Source: JBCBSK01 sp965250105
GTDB lineage: Bacteria > Pseudomonadota > Alphaproteobacteria > Rhizobiales > Tepidamorphaceae
Assembly: GCA_965250105.1 (NCBI GenBank)
Contig: OZ252290.1
Location: forward strand, 2,480,001 to 2,544,000
Reading direction: 5' to 3'
DNA: 64,000 nt
The first letter of the stretch is position 1. Each line of letters opens with the position of its first letter. The position numbers were made by a program, and so were the translations under genes. The notes beneath the pieces were generated by a model. It was not told the origin of the DNA. It saw only the letters and a program-made list of their open reading frames with translations, and did no database searches. Of this stretch, positions 1-8,278 are shown one piece after another.

Positions 1-1
1 C

Positions 2-157
2 AGCAGCCTGGCCGGCGCGACGGCGGCGCTCGACCAGCCCGACAGGACGGCGCCGGCGGATGTGTTCCCCGAGGCCAAGGCCGTCGCCGTCGAGACGGAC
101 GACCCAGGCGAGGCCATCGATCCGCTCGATGGCGAGACCAGGCCGGCATCCGGATAG
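2..157 (+). CDS. C-terminal end of an unidentified protein (partial)
   Basis: An open frame enters from the left edge and ends at TAG (155-157), giving 51 residues. The tail is Ala/Pro/Asp/Glu-rich (for example PEAKAVAVETDDPGEAIDPL), without membrane segments or a recognisable motif, and looks like a disordered C-terminus. It converges on the DUF429 gene, whose stop lies 35 bp away. The domain that would identify the protein is outside the window. The reading frame is inferred only from codon composition and the stop position. Confidence 0.45.
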   Translation, partial: SSLAGATAALDQPDRTAPADVFPEAKAVAVETDDPGEAIDPLDGETRPASG

Positions 158-192
158 AAAACCGTCGGCACGTCTGGCCGCACATCGAATCA

Positions 193-939
193 TCAGGCCC
201 AGATCGCCATGCGCAGGCCCCGGCCATCGCGCGGCGGATCGGGCGGAAAGCACACCGCCGCGCCCGCCAGGATCCGCCGGGCCGACCAGGCGCAGACCGT
301 GGCGTCGATCGCATCGTCCCGCCCAATCCCCCGGATCTCGGCCGCCCGATCGGCCAGGCGACCGGCCGGCAGACCGGCAGCCTCCAGCAATGTCGCCCGG
401 AACGCGAGACCGTCGGGGCTCGGCCGTGACTTGATCTTCTTGGCGAGCGGAATCGGCGCCTGGTCGTTCAGCGCCCAGAAGGCCACTTCCGGATGGCATT
501 CGAAGACGCGGGCTTCCAGCGCCGGTGTCATCTCACGGTCGATCTCGCGGATCTTCGGAAACAGGTTGAAGCACTGCTTGGCGACCTTGCGCGGCGGGTC
601 GGACAGGGCGCGCGCGGTAGCGCAGGCCTCCCGATAGTCCTCCCGCAGGACCGCGTCGCGCGGCGGCACCGAGAAAACGCTCGACTGGCGCGGGCCGAGC
701 AGCGGCCTGACATGGCGTTCCGGCGCCCGGCCGCCCGGGCCGGTGCGCTCCGGCAGGCCGATCGGCATGTCGACCGCGATGATGGCGGGCGCTTCGGGCA
801 GGTCGAGCACGGCGCGAAAATCGGCGCAGAGCCGGATATCGGCATGCTCCGGCGCATCGATCGCCACCAGCACCACGCACCAGCCGGCGCGGCAGCCATC
901 GACGCCGGCCACCCAGGTCCGGCCGTCCGGTCCGGTCAT
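193..939 (-). CDS. DUF429 family protein
   Basis: This 248-residue protein has the DUF429 pattern. The N-terminal WVAGVDGCRAGW strand (about residues 10-21) has the early acidic residue of an RNase H-like fold. IIAVDMPIGLPE (about 53-64) gives a second acidic site, and GIGRDDAIDATVCAW near residue 205 gives the C-terminal acidic pair. The family is predicted to be a nuclease, but no substrate is established to my knowledge. The start codon overlaps the pdxY stop in an ATGA arrangement, so the two genes are very likely co-transcribed and translationally coupled. It is full length. Confidence 0.8.
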   Translation of the reverse strand: MTGPDGRTWVAGVDGCRAGWCVVLVAIDAPEHADIRLCADFRAVLDLPEAPAIIAVDMPIGLPERTGPGGRAPERHVRPLLGPRQSSVFSVPPRDAVLREDYREACATARALSDPPRKVAKQCFNLFPKIREIDREMTPALEARVFECHPEVAFWALNDQAPIPLAKKIKSRPSPDGLAFRATLLEAAGLPAGRLADRAAEIRGIGRDDAIDATVCAWSARRILAGAAVCFPPDPPRDGRGLRMAIWA

Positions 940-1781
940 GCCGGTTCGACGATGCGCCGCAGGCTGACTGGCATGCGCGGGCTGGTCAGGCTGTTCTGAT
1001 GGGCGACAAGCGGCAGTTCGTCGAGCCCGGCGCGGGCCGCCGCGACGACGATCTCGTGCACGCTCGCGGCCGCCCGCGTCAGCGCGTCCTGTTCGGGCCG
1101 GCCGGCCAGAAGATGGGCGAGGAACAAAGCGGCGAACAGATCGCCGGGCCCGTGCGGCGCCGGCGTCGCGGCATCGGCTTCGGCGAGAAAGGCCTGGCGG
1201 CCGCTGACCAGGAGGCTCGCCGATTTGCCGCGCATCAGCGCGAAACTGCTGGTGACGAGAAGGCGCGGCGGGCCGAGCGCGCGGGCGGCGCGGGCGATCG
1301 CCTCATTGCTGCCCAATGACCCGCCGCACAGCCAGTCGAGCTCGAACCGGTTCGGTGTCGCGATCATCGCCTTGGGCAGCAGGACATCGCGCTGCGCCGT
1401 GGCCACGGCCTCCGGCACGTAGAGGCCTGTTTCGTCGCCGATGACGGGGTCGCAGAGGATCGTCGCCTCGGGGTTCTTGAGCCGCACCGCGTCGATCAGA
1501 TCGGCCAGTGCCCGCGCCTGATGCGCGTCGGCTAGATAGCCAGTCATCACCGCGTCGACCATGCCAAGGTCGGGGCGCCGGGCGATATCGGCGACGAAGC
1601 TCTCGAAGACCTCCGATGGGGCAGCGATGCGCGTGCCCGGCCCGTGGCCAGGATGATAGGGCAGGGTCACCGTCGGCACGAACCAGACCTCGTGGCCGAG
1701 CCGTTCGAGGGCGAACATGGCGGCGCGCGCGCCGACGCGGCCGATCGAAACAAGCGAGGTGGCGAGCAGGATACGGGCCAT
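936..1781 (-). CDS. pdxY: pyridoxal kinase PdxY-like
   Basis: A 281-residue ribokinase-superfamily kinase, expected to phosphorylate pyridoxal in the vitamin B6 salvage pathway in the cytoplasm. Support: the N-terminal strand followed by VGARAAMFALERLGHEVWFV (about 16-35), the TGYL segment near 79, the DPVIGD motif near 111, and the anion-hole and catalytic-base motif PAPHGPGDLFAALF near residue 206, where GPGD carries the catalytic Asp. The start was placed at the ATG before ARILLATSL; upstream in-frame codons encode an Arg-rich non-homologous stretch. It is first in a two-gene unit with the DUF429 gene and divergent from the CoA-ester lyase. Confidence 0.85.
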   Translation of the reverse strand: MARILLATSLVSIGRVGARAAMFALERLGHEVWFVPTVTLPYHPGHGPGTRIAAPSEVFESFVADIARRPDLGMVDAVMTGYLADAHQARALADLIDAVRLKNPEATILCDPVIGDETGLYVPEAVATAQRDVLLPKAMIATPNRFELDWLCGGSLGSNEAIARAARALGPPRLLVTSSFALMRGKSASLLVSGRQAFLAEADAATPAPHGPGDLFAALFLAHLLAGRPEQDALTRAAASVHEIVVAAARAGLDELPLVAHQNSLTSPRMPVSLRRIVEPA

Positions 1782-1940
1782 GGGTCGCGTCTTCGCGCGG
1801 CGGGCGGGGCGCCGCCGCGATCCGGGGCTGTGAGGCCTGCGACATTGCGTGTCCTGGCCGGGTTTCTCAAGGCCCGGCCCGCTTTTCAATGGCGGAAAAG
1901 CCGATTAGGGTCCGGCCTGCCTACAGGAGACGCCCTGCCC

Positions 1941-2834
1941 ATGCCGCATCCGATTCGTCCCCGCCGGAGCGTTCTTTACATGCCCGGCTCGAATGTCCGC
2001 GCGCTCGAAAAAGCCAGGACGCTGCCCGCCGACAGCCTGATCTTCGATCTCGAGGACGCCGTGGCGCCCGACATGAAGGACACCGCCCGCCGCCAGGTCG
2101 CAGATGCGGCACGTGCCGGCGGCTATGGCGGGCGCGAAATCGCCATCCGCGTCAATGCGCTGTCGACGGAATGGGGCGAGGCCGATCTGGAAGCGGCGGC
2201 GGGCGCCGGCCCGGACGCGATCCTGGTGCCCAAGGTCGAGACGGCGGAAGACGTGTTCGTCGTTGGCCGTAGGCTCAATCGGCTCGGCGCGCCCGCCGGC
2301 ATGCAGATCTGGGTGATGATGGAAACGCCGATCGCGATCCTGAACGCGCGCAAGATCGCGGCCGCTCGCGACGAGGATCTCGGCCGACGGCTTTCGGTCT
2401 TCGTCATGGGCACCAATGATCTCGCCAAGGAAACGCGTGCCCGGCTGGTGCCGGGGCGCGCGCCGTTCCTGCCCTGGCTGCAGATTTCGCTGGCGGCCGC
2501 TCGCGCCTTCGATCTCGACATCATCGACGGCGTCTATAACCACCTGCAGGACGCCGACGGTTTCGCCGAGGAATGCGCGCAGGGCCGCGACCTCGGCATG
2601 GACGGCAAGACGCTGATCCATCCGAACCAGATCGCGCCCGCCAATGCCGCCTTCGGGCCGAGCGAGGCCGAGGTGGCCGACGCGCGGCGCATCATCGATG
2701 CCTTCGCGCTGCCGGAAAATGCGGGGAAGGGGGCGATCACGGTCGAGGGGCGGATGGTCGAGCGGCTGCATGCCGACATGGCCGAGCGTGTCGTCGGGCT
2801 CGACGACGCGATCCGGGCGCTCGCCGCCGATTGA
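1941..2834 (+). CDS. HpcH/HpaI aldolase family CoA-ester lyase (CitE-like)
   Basis: A 297-residue TIM-barrel enzyme of the citrate-lyase beta-like group. Conserved pieces are RRSVLYMPGSN (about 8-18), the acidic metal motif IFDLEDAVAPD (about 34-44), the VPKVET strand (about 96-101), the second metal-binding region MMETP near 125, and GMDGKTLIHPNQI near 227. Relatives cleave or hydrolyse CoA thioesters such as malyl-CoA or citramalyl-CoA, with Mg2+. The exact substrate cannot be told from sequence. An AGGAGA ribosome site lies 10 nt before the chosen ATG. It appears to be a single-gene unit. Confidence 0.8.
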   Translation: MPHPIRPRRSVLYMPGSNVRALEKARTLPADSLIFDLEDAVAPDMKDTARRQVADAARAGGYGGREIAIRVNALSTEWGEADLEAAAGAGPDAILVPKVETAEDVFVVGRRLNRLGAPAGMQIWVMMETPIAILNARKIAAARDEDLGRRLSVFVMGTNDLAKETRARLVPGRAPFLPWLQISLAAARAFDLDIIDGVYNHLQDADGFAEECAQGRDLGMDGKTLIHPNQIAPANAAFGPSEAEVADARRIIDAFALPENAGKGAITVEGRMVERLHADMAERVVGLDDAIRALAAD

Positions 2835-2902
2835 TCCCGCCAAGCGAGGCCCGTCAGACAGGCGCGAGGCGATCTCCATGACGATCCGGTCCGGGGTGGG
2901 AC

Positions 2903-3574
2903 ATGTCGGCTGAAGGGGACGGCTGGGCCGTGATCAGCCTTGGCATATCCTGTCAGGGCGCTCGCCAGATCCGCAAGAATCTCGATCTCTTGAGCACGCT
3001 GACCGGCGTCGAGATGCGCCACAGCTCGCATTTCTTCGACAGCCTCATCGCCCCGGTCGACGGCATTTCAGCGCTTCTGCGCGACGGGTTTCCGATGTTC
3101 GACCGCGCCGACATCGCCGACGGGCCGGGCCATCCGACCTGGCAGCCCTATGGCCTGCGGTTCTTGCATCATTTTCGCGACAGGACCGGGGTCGAGGCCG
3201 ATATCGACGCCTATTTCGCGCGCGATCGGTCGAAATTCGCCCATCTGCGCGACAAGCTCTTCGCCCTGCGCGATGTGCCCAATCTGTTCTTCATCGTCCA
3301 GAACACGCAGAACAATCTCGCGACGGTGGCGCCCGGGATCGGGCTTGCCTCGATCGCCTTCGATGCCGGCGGGGTTGCGGGACTGGGGGAGGCGGTCGCG
3401 GGCTTCTTTGGCCGCCCGCATTCCATGATCATCCTGTCCTATCCCGACCGGATCGGCGATCTCGATCCCGCCGCCGTGCACCTTCTCACGCCCGACGACA
3501 GCGAGTGGGAAGGCGACAAGGTCCAGTGGCAAAGTGTGTTCCGGCGCGTCTTCGCCGGCTTCGATCGAGCCTAG
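2903..3574 (+). CDS. DUF1796-like putative papain-like cysteine peptidase
   Basis: A 223-residue protein. The opening AVISLGISCQGARQIRKN, followed by SHFFDSLIAP (about residues 42-51), resembles DUF1796 proteins, described as putative papain-like cysteine peptidases. In that view Cys-17 would be the nucleophile and the His in LRFLHHF a partner. No signal peptide or membrane segment is visible. It follows the CoA-ester lyase by 68 bp on the same strand and could share its transcript. Family assignment is from remembered motif similarity only; activity is untested. Confidence 0.5.
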   Translation: MSAEGDGWAVISLGISCQGARQIRKNLDLLSTLTGVEMRHSSHFFDSLIAPVDGISALLRDGFPMFDRADIADGPGHPTWQPYGLRFLHHFRDRTGVEADIDAYFARDRSKFAHLRDKLFALRDVPNLFFIVQNTQNNLATVAPGIGLASIAFDAGGVAGLGEAVAGFFGRPHSMIILSYPDRIGDLDPAAVHLLTPDDSEWEGDKVQWQSVFRRVFAGFDRA

Positions 3575-3592
3575 GAGATAGTGCTTGGCGTA

Positions 3593-3757
3593 TCAGCCGA
3601 CGGTCGCGACCGCTTCGGGTTCGGCGGCAGCCGGAACCGGATCGACCACGATACTGGCCGGTTCGGAGGTCGCGTTCTGTCCCGGCGCGATCACGGTGGC
3701 GAGCGGTAGGGCGAAGATGGTCGAGACGATCAGCAGGGTTCCAATCCAGCGCGGCAT
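3593..3757 (-). CDS. small membrane/exported protein, 54 residues
   Basis: A short ORF whose ATG is preceded by a clear GGAAGGA ribosome site. Residues 4-22 (WIGTLLIVSTIFALPLATV) form one hydrophobic helix or signal anchor. After it comes a Ser/Pro/Ala/Val-rich tail of about 30 residues. No family is recognised. It converges on the DUF1796-like gene with an 18-bp gap. The good ribosome site and membrane segment argue for a real small gene, but its length makes the call tentative. Confidence 0.45.
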   Translation of the reverse strand: MPRWIGTLLIVSTIFALPLATVIAPGQNATSEPASIVVDPVPAAAEPEAVATVG

Positions 3758-4009
3758 GGCATGATCCTTCCGTCCAGTATTGGCCCGTCTGGTCGCGGCG
3801 TGGCGCCGTATGGGCCGTTCTCCGTTGAACGCAACCTGCCCGCTTTGCCTATGCCGGGATGTGCGATTCCGTACACGCCGCGAGCGCGCCATTCCGGCCG
3901 CCCGTCGTCGGATCGGATGGATGGGATGGCGGATGAGGTTGATTTTTCCGTCGCGACGTCAGATATCCGAAGCGATTTCACGTCAGCTTGAAAACCACGG
4001 ATCTCGGAC

Positions 4010-4657
4010 ATGACCGAAGACGCAACCCCGTCGCCTGCCGAGGCGCCGGACACCGAGGCGCCGGAAACGCGCATCGCGACGCTCGAAGAAGAAAACGCCG
4101 CCCTCAAGGACCGGTTGATGCGCACGCTCGCCGACCTCGAAAACCTGCGTAAACGCAGCGAGCGCGAGGTCCGCGATGCCGGCCAGTATGCCATCGCGAA
4201 ATTCGCCGGCGACATGGTCACGGTCGCCGACAATCTGCGCCGGGCGCTCGATGCCGCGCCCGAGGGCGAGGCCGCCGATCCGGCACTGACGACGCTGTCG
4301 GAAGGTGTCGACATGACCGAGCGCGAATTGCTGCGCGTGCTCGAACGCCACGGCGTGCGCAAGCTCGAGCCGAAGGGCGAACGCTTCGATCCGAATTTCC
4401 ACCAGGCGATGTTCGAAGTGCCCAATGACGGCGTGCCGGCGGGCATGGTGGTCGAGGTGGTGCAGTCGGGCTTCGCCATCGGCGAGCGGGTCCTGCGCGC
4501 CGCCCTTGTCGGCGTGTCGAAGGGCGGGCCGAAATGGCAGGCCCAGCCCGAGGCGTCCGCCGATGCCGCAGGCGGCGGCGATCCCGCCGATACGCCCGAA
4601 CCTGCCGCCGGGCCCGACGATCCGGCCGGCGGCGACCATATAGACAAGACCGCATGA
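4010..4657 (+). CDS. grpE: nucleotide exchange factor GrpE
   Basis: A 215-residue GrpE, which releases ADP from DnaK and acts as a thermosensor in the cytoplasm. The long N-terminal coiled coil (about 20-60) has the conserved MRTLADLENLRKRSEREV. The C-terminal beta-wing domain has GVRKLEPKGERFDPNFHQAMFEV near 110-132 and GFAIGERVLRAALVGVSKG near 152-170. The last 35 residues are a Pro/Ala/Asp-rich tail longer than in the E. coli protein. hrcA, which often precedes grpE in rhizobia, is absent; a small convergent gene lies upstream. The stop overlaps the next start (ATGA), so the ParB-like gene is coupled to it. Confidence 0.95.
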   Translation: MTEDATPSPAEAPDTEAPETRIATLEEENAALKDRLMRTLADLENLRKRSEREVRDAGQYAIAKFAGDMVTVADNLRRALDAAPEGEAADPALTTLSEGVDMTERELLRVLERHGVRKLEPKGERFDPNFHQAMFEVPNDGVPAGMVVEVVQSGFAIGERVLRAALVGVSKGGPKWQAQPEASADAAGGGDPADTPEPAAGPDDPAGGDHIDKTA

Positions 4658-5166
4658 CCGCCCGCGGCGCGCCGGCCACCGACCAACCGGCCGCGCCGCG
4701 CCCGGAGCGCCCCGCCGCGCCACGGGTTCAACGGCTCGAGACGCTGTCCGATCTCGGCCGCATCACCTTCACCGACGGCCTCGCCGCCGTCATGGTGCCG
4801 ATCGGGCTCATCGAGCGGATCCCGTTCCGCAATGACGGGCGGGCGCGCAGCCCGCGCATGCTGAAGCTCGAACGCTCGATCCGCGCGCATGGCTATGACA
4901 ACGCCCATCCGATCGTCGCGCGCATCGGCCGCAAGGGGCGCTGGGTGATCATGGATGGGGGGCACCGGCTGACGGCCGCCCGACGCATCGCGCGCGAATG
5001 GCTGACCAATCTCGCCGGGCCCAAGGTGCGATCGCTCTATTTCCTGCTGTTCACAACCGATGCCAGCTGGTCGAAGATCCGCGCGGTCACGGCCGCCGCC
5101 GCACCCGATACGCTGCTGCCGGAAATGCCCTCGCCGGCCCTGCTCGACGAGGACGAGGCGGCCTAG
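4654..5166 (+). CDS. ParB/Srx-fold N-terminal domain protein
   Basis: A 170-residue protein with a disordered Pro/Ala-rich N-terminus and a ParB-like core. VPIGLIERIPFRND (about 49-62) resembles the VPLDLI start of ParB domains, then LKLERSIRAHGYDNAHPIVARI, then MDGGHRLTAARRIA (about 104-117), equivalent to the ParB GERR box. There is no helix-turn-helix DNA-binding domain, so it is unlikely to be a partition ParB; ParB-fold proteins include CTPases and sulfiredoxin-like enzymes. The ATG overlaps the grpE stop by 4 bp, which implies translational coupling to a chaperone cofactor. Role unknown. Confidence 0.65.
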   Translation: MTARGAPATDQPAAPRPERPAAPRVQRLETLSDLGRITFTDGLAAVMVPIGLIERIPFRNDGRARSPRMLKLERSIRAHGYDNAHPIVARIGRKGRWVIMDGGHRLTAARRIAREWLTNLAGPKVRSLYFLLFTTDASWSKIRAVTAAAAPDTLLPEMPSPALLDEDEAA

Positions 5167-5311
5167 GTCACCGCGACCTGAGCCATGCGGCGCGGTGCGC
5201 TGCTTTTATTGCACAACTGCCTGTCGTGAAACCGCCGCATAGCCGTTCTAGTTTCCCGGCGGAGCCCGCGCTAACATCACGCGGCATACGGAAGCGGGGA
5301 GGAAGACGCAA

Positions 5312-5689
5312 ATGACACCGCATGGCCATTTCCACTGGAACGAATTGATGACTCGCGACGTCCCGACGGCGAAGGCGTTCTACGAGAACGCGATGGGCTG
5401 GTCTTTCGACGGCATGCCCATGCCCGAGGGCGGGACCTATTGGGTGGCGATGGCCGACGGCAAGCCGGCCGGCGGCGTGTTCGCCATGGACGGACCGCAA
5501 TTCGAGGGCGTTCCCGAACACTGGATGTCCTATATCGCCGTCGACGATGTCGATGCGCGGGCGGAGAAGGCCGTGGCGAACGGCGCCGAGATCGTTCAGC
5601 CGGTATTCGACGTGCCGGGCGTTGGACGCATCGTCATGCTGAGACAGCCCGGCGGCGGCGTGATCGGCTGGATCACACCGGCCGAATAG
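5312..5689 (+). CDS. VOC family (glyoxalase/bleomycin-resistance fold) protein
   Basis: A 125-residue single-domain VOC protein with two beta-alpha-beta-beta-beta modules. HFHWNELMTRDVPTAKAFYENAMGW opens the first, and WMSYIAVDDVDARAEKAVANGAEIVQPVFDVPGVGR the second. The pattern matches the group that includes predicted lactoylglutathione-lyase-like enzymes (COG3324), whose substrates are mostly unknown. A GGGGAGGAAG ribosome site precedes the ATG. It is probably monocistronic, or read with the next small exported gene 43 bp downstream. Confidence 0.8.
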   Translation: MTPHGHFHWNELMTRDVPTAKAFYENAMGWSFDGMPMPEGGTYWVAMADGKPAGGVFAMDGPQFEGVPEHWMSYIAVDDVDARAEKAVANGAEIVQPVFDVPGVGRIVMLRQPGGGVIGWITPAE

Positions 5690-5732
5690 GCCTGGTGATC
5701 CGGCTGTCTCCGACGGAGCCCGGGAGAGAGCG

Positions 5733-6131
5733 ATGATCAGTCATATACGGCCCGCCGGCACCTGGCTTCTGGCGCTGGTCCTGACCGGCCTGTTCGCCCT
5801 GGCCCTGACCGCGTCACAGGCGCTGTCGGGGGAGGCCGATGTCGTCGCTGTCGAAGTCTCGGGCGACCGGACCTCCGGCTACCGCTTCGACGTCACGGTG
5901 GCGCATGCCGACGAAGGTTGGGACCACTATGCCGATCTGTGGGAGGTGCGCGCGCCCGACGGCACGGTCTTGGGATCGCGCACGCTGCATCACCCCCATG
6001 TCGAGGAGCAGCCCTTCACGCGCTCGCTGTCCAGCGTGATGATCCCCGAGGGGGTCGACACCGTCACCGTCTGCGCGCGTGACAGCGTGCATGATTTTGG
6101 CGGCGCCTGCCTGGATGTCGCGATCGAGTGA
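5733..6131 (+). CDS. exported hypothetical protein
   Basis: A 132-residue protein with a typical signal peptide: positive start, hydrophobic run at about residues 11-27 (LLALVLTGLFALALTAS), and likely cleavage near SQALSGEA. The mature part is a small beta-rich domain (VAVEVSGDRTSGYRFDVTVAHADEGWDHYADLWEV) with two cysteines near the C-terminus (CARD and GACLD), which could form a disulfide in the periplasm. A GGGAGAG ribosome site is 4 nt before the ATG. I do not recognise the family confidently. Confidence 0.65.
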   Translation: MISHIRPAGTWLLALVLTGLFALALTASQALSGEADVVAVEVSGDRTSGYRFDVTVAHADEGWDHYADLWEVRAPDGTVLGSRTLHHPHVEEQPFTRSLSSVMIPEGVDTVTVCARDSVHDFGGACLDVAIE

Positions 6132-6187
6132 GCGCGGCATCCGCCCGGGGGCATGCCCGGAACTTGGACGGATGCGCTTGAGCCCAT

Positions 6188-6245
6188 TGATTTTACGCAA
6201 TTCCGGACGCGAAACCGGTTCCCGCTTTCGCTGGAATGGCCCTAG
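6188..6245. repeat. rhizobial-type dispersed intergenic palindrome
   Basis: Between two convergent genes lies ATTTTACGCAATTCCGGACG, running into a region that ends CTGGAATGGCCCTAG. The ends GCAATTCCGG and CTGGAATGGC are roughly inverted, so the RNA could fold into a long imperfect hairpin. Very similar sequences are scattered between genes in many Hyphomicrobiales genomes (recalled, not searched). It may serve here as a bidirectional terminator for the exported protein gene and the LysR gene. Confidence 0.5.
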
Positions 6246-7195
6246 ATCCCCGACGGGTCGCGCTCGGCGGAAGGCTCGGCCGGTGCGTCGCGCATGAGGC
6301 GGGTCTGGTCGGCGTCTTCCCGGGCGGTTTCCGCCAGGAGCCAGTCGCGGAACTTGGCGGCGGACGGGCGCAGCGCCGTGCCGCGCGGATGCACCAGATA
6401 ATAGGCATAGTCCATCTCGACCTCGTCGGCGAAGACATGGACGAGCCGGCCGTCTGAGATCTCGGCGGCCGCCAGCGGCTCGTAGATCAGGGCGATACCC
6501 TGGCCGAGGGCGGCGGCGGCGACCGCGAGATTGGTATCGTCGAAATGCGGGCCCCGGGCTGGGTCGACATGGTCGAGCCCGACGCCCGCCAGCCAGGCGG
6601 TCCAGAATTCGTCATCGTCGTCGGAGATCAGGATATCGCCGGTCAGATCGGCCGGCGCGCCGAGCCTGGCCTCGCGCAGGAAGGCCGGGCTCGCGACCGG
6701 AACGATGCGGGCGCGCGAGATGCGGTAGGATTTGAGGTCCGGCCAGTCGCTCGGCCCCGTCCGGATGCCGAGATCGACCCGGTCGCGGGTAAAATCGGCC
6801 AATTCATAGGTCGGCTCGACATGCAGCGTGATGTCGGGATGCGCTTTACGGAAGCGCAGGAGCCGTGGCAGCAGCCAGCGCGAGGCGAAGGTCGGCTCGA
6901 CGCTCACCACGAGCGGGGCGTTCGGCGCCAGCCGGACCTCCGATACGCCGCGTTCGATCAGGTCGAAGCCGCGCTGAAGCGGTTCGGCGAGTCGCTCGCC
7001 GGCCTCCGTCAGGACGATGCCGCGCCCCTCGCGGCGCACGAGATCGACACCGAGATCGGCCTCCAATTGCCGGATCTGATGGCTGACCGCCGATTGCGTC
7101 ACCGACAGACGATCCGCCGCCATCCCCACCGCGCCGGTACGGGCGACGGCGGCGAAGGCGCGCAAGGAAGACAATGGCGGCAGGCGGGTCGTCAT
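6242..7195 (-). CDS. LysR-type regulator, GcvA-like
   Basis: A 317-residue LysR regulator. The N-terminal winged helix-turn-helix is PPLSSLRAFAAVARTGAVGMAADRLSVTQSAVSHQIRQLE (about 5-45). The effector domain follows, with PTFASRWLLPRLLRFRKAHPDITL near 101-124, the layout of GcvA-type regulators often annotated as glycine-cleavage activators in this order. The target is not shown by sequence. It is divergent from a 51-residue ORF with a palindrome in the spacer; LysR regulators commonly control the divergent neighbour. The C-terminal 20 residues are polar and non-conserved. Confidence 0.85.
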   Translation of the reverse strand: MTTRLPPLSSLRAFAAVARTGAVGMAADRLSVTQSAVSHQIRQLEADLGVDLVRREGRGIVLTEAGERLAEPLQRGFDLIERGVSEVRLAPNAPLVVSVEPTFASRWLLPRLLRFRKAHPDITLHVEPTYELADFTRDRVDLGIRTGPSDWPDLKSYRISRARIVPVASPAFLREARLGAPADLTGDILISDDDDEFWTAWLAGVGLDHVDPARGPHFDDTNLAVAAAALGQGIALIYEPLAAAEISDGRLVHVFADEVEMDYAYYLVHPRGTALRPSAAKFRDWLLAETAREDADQTRLMRDAPAEPSAERDPSGI

Positions 7196-7221
7196 AACGA
7201 TCTTTCAACAAATTAGTTTCG

Positions 7222-7233
7222 CTCATATATGAG
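7222..7233. promoter_or_regulatory. 12-bp palindrome, candidate LysR operator
   Basis: CTCATATATGAG is a perfect 12-bp palindrome 27 bp upstream of the LysR start, in the AT-rich spacer before the divergent 51-codon ORF. The location suits an autoregulatory operator. The contact sequence is inferred, not known. Confidence 0.4.
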
Positions 7234-7342
7234 AAAAGACTTCTCGATTGTCCAGGCCGCTCCATACGGCCATGTTCCCTGAAGAGAGAAAGTGAAATGC
7301 CGCAATGGCAGGCATGGCGCTTTCCTGACAAGGAGAATGATG

Positions 7343-7498
7343 ATGAGAATGTTTCATGACGTCGTCGACGTCCTGCAGTCCACCTTCGCGCTGATGGCCG
7401 GGCTGCGATCGGATATGCCGGACCGGGCACCGGTTCGTCCGGCCGACAATGACAACGGCCCCGATGCCGATCCGGAACGGCGCTACCGGGCCGCGTGA
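7343..7498 (+). CDS. 51-residue small protein divergent from LysR
   Basis: AAGGAG at 7330-7335 is followed by three consecutive ATG codons; the third gives the best spacing (7 nt) and was chosen. The product begins MRMFHDVVDVLQSTFALMAG, a short amphipathic helix, followed by an Arg/Asp/Pro-rich tail. Pairing of a GcvA-type LysR gene with a tiny divergent helical protein recalls the DUF1127 arrangement common in this order, but the Arg-rich DUF1127 signature is not evident. A hairpin overlaps the stop codon and supports a short dedicated transcript. Confidence 0.5.
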   Translation: MRMFHDVVDVLQSTFALMAGLRSDMPDRAPVRPADNDNGPDADPERRYRAA

Positions 7499-7507
7499 GC
7501 GGCCCGG
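7486..7507 (+). terminator. hairpin at the end of the 51-codon ORF
   Basis: CCGGGCCGC, loop GTGA, GCGGCCCGG forms a perfect 9-bp stem that contains the stop codon of the small ORF. A pyrimidine-rich stretch with CTTTTTC follows about 18 nt later. It is probably a terminator, though the T run is not adjacent. Confidence 0.4.
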
Positions 7508-7690
7508 CCGCGTGGCTGTTCGCCTTTTTCGCTGGCGGAGGCGGGCCGACCGAGACCTCCGTGCACGGGCCGACATCGCACAAGGCGGGGATAAATCGGC
7601 TTAACCGGCCCCTGGTTCGCGCCGGCGCTTGATCGCCGCGCTCCGATCGGATTGCCTGCGGCAGTTTCATCAACCCGCCGGATTCCCGCC

Positions 7691-8278
7691 ATGGCCGATA
7701 TCGCCGCGCCGACCGACCTGCCGCCTTATGATGCCGACCGGCTGATCGACATCATCCGCGACCGTTCCTATCGCGAAGGAACGTTCACCCTTGCTTCGGG
7801 CCGCACCAGCCGCTTCTACGTCAACATGAAGCCGACGATGATGCATCCGGAAGGGGCCTATCTCATCGCGCGTGGCCTGTGCGACATGCTGCGCGACTAT
7901 GATGCGGCCTATGTCGGCGGCCTGGAGATGGGCGCGGTGCCGATCGCCGCGTCGATCGCGCCCGTGTCCTATCTCTTGGGCGCGCCGGTCGGCACTTTCT
8001 TCATCCGCAAACAGGCCAAGGATCACGGCACCCGCGCGCTCGTCGAAGGCCTCGCCGAGGGCGTATCGGTCGATGGCGCGACCGTGGTCGTGCTCGAAGA
8101 TGTCACCACGACCGGCGGTTCGGCGATGAAGGCCGTGTCGGCCCTGCGCGGCGACGGGGCCTCGGTCGCCGCCGTGCTGACCGTCGTCGACCGTCAGGAA
8201 GGCGCGGCCGACGCCTTCGCCACCGCCGAAATCCCGTTCCGGGCGCTGCTGACGATCGACGATCTCAGCCGGTCGTGA
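7691..8278 (+). CDS. pyrE: orotate phosphoribosyltransferase
   Basis: A 195-residue PyrE, which makes orotidine 5'-phosphate from orotate and PRPP in pyrimidine synthesis. Support: TFTLASGRTSRFYVNMKPTM (about 31-50), the substrate loop with FFIRKQAKDHGTR (about 104-116), and the PRPP-binding motif VVVLEDVTTTGGSAMKA (about 133-149). It is the length of the alphaproteobacterial form. The start chosen is the ATG after GATTCCCGCC, because upstream in-frame codons are not conserved. pyrF lies about 7 kb away and carA/carB further on, so the pathway is dispersed. Confidence 0.93.
   Translation: MADIAAPTDLPPYDADRLIDIIRDRSYREGTFTLASGRTSRFYVNMKPTMMHPEGAYLIARGLCDMLRDYDAAYVGGLEMGAVPIAASIAPVSYLLGAPVGTFFIRKQAKDHGTRALVEGLAEGVSVDGATVVVLEDVTTTGGSAMKAVSALRGDGASVAAVLTVVDRQEGAADAFATAEIPFRALLTIDDLSRS

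Noticed and set aside
3824..3853. Possible sigma-32 promoter before grpE (GTTG and CCTATGCCGG)
   Set aside because: First -35 base mismatched, 20-nt spacing and imperfect -10; too weak beside the exact dnaK site.
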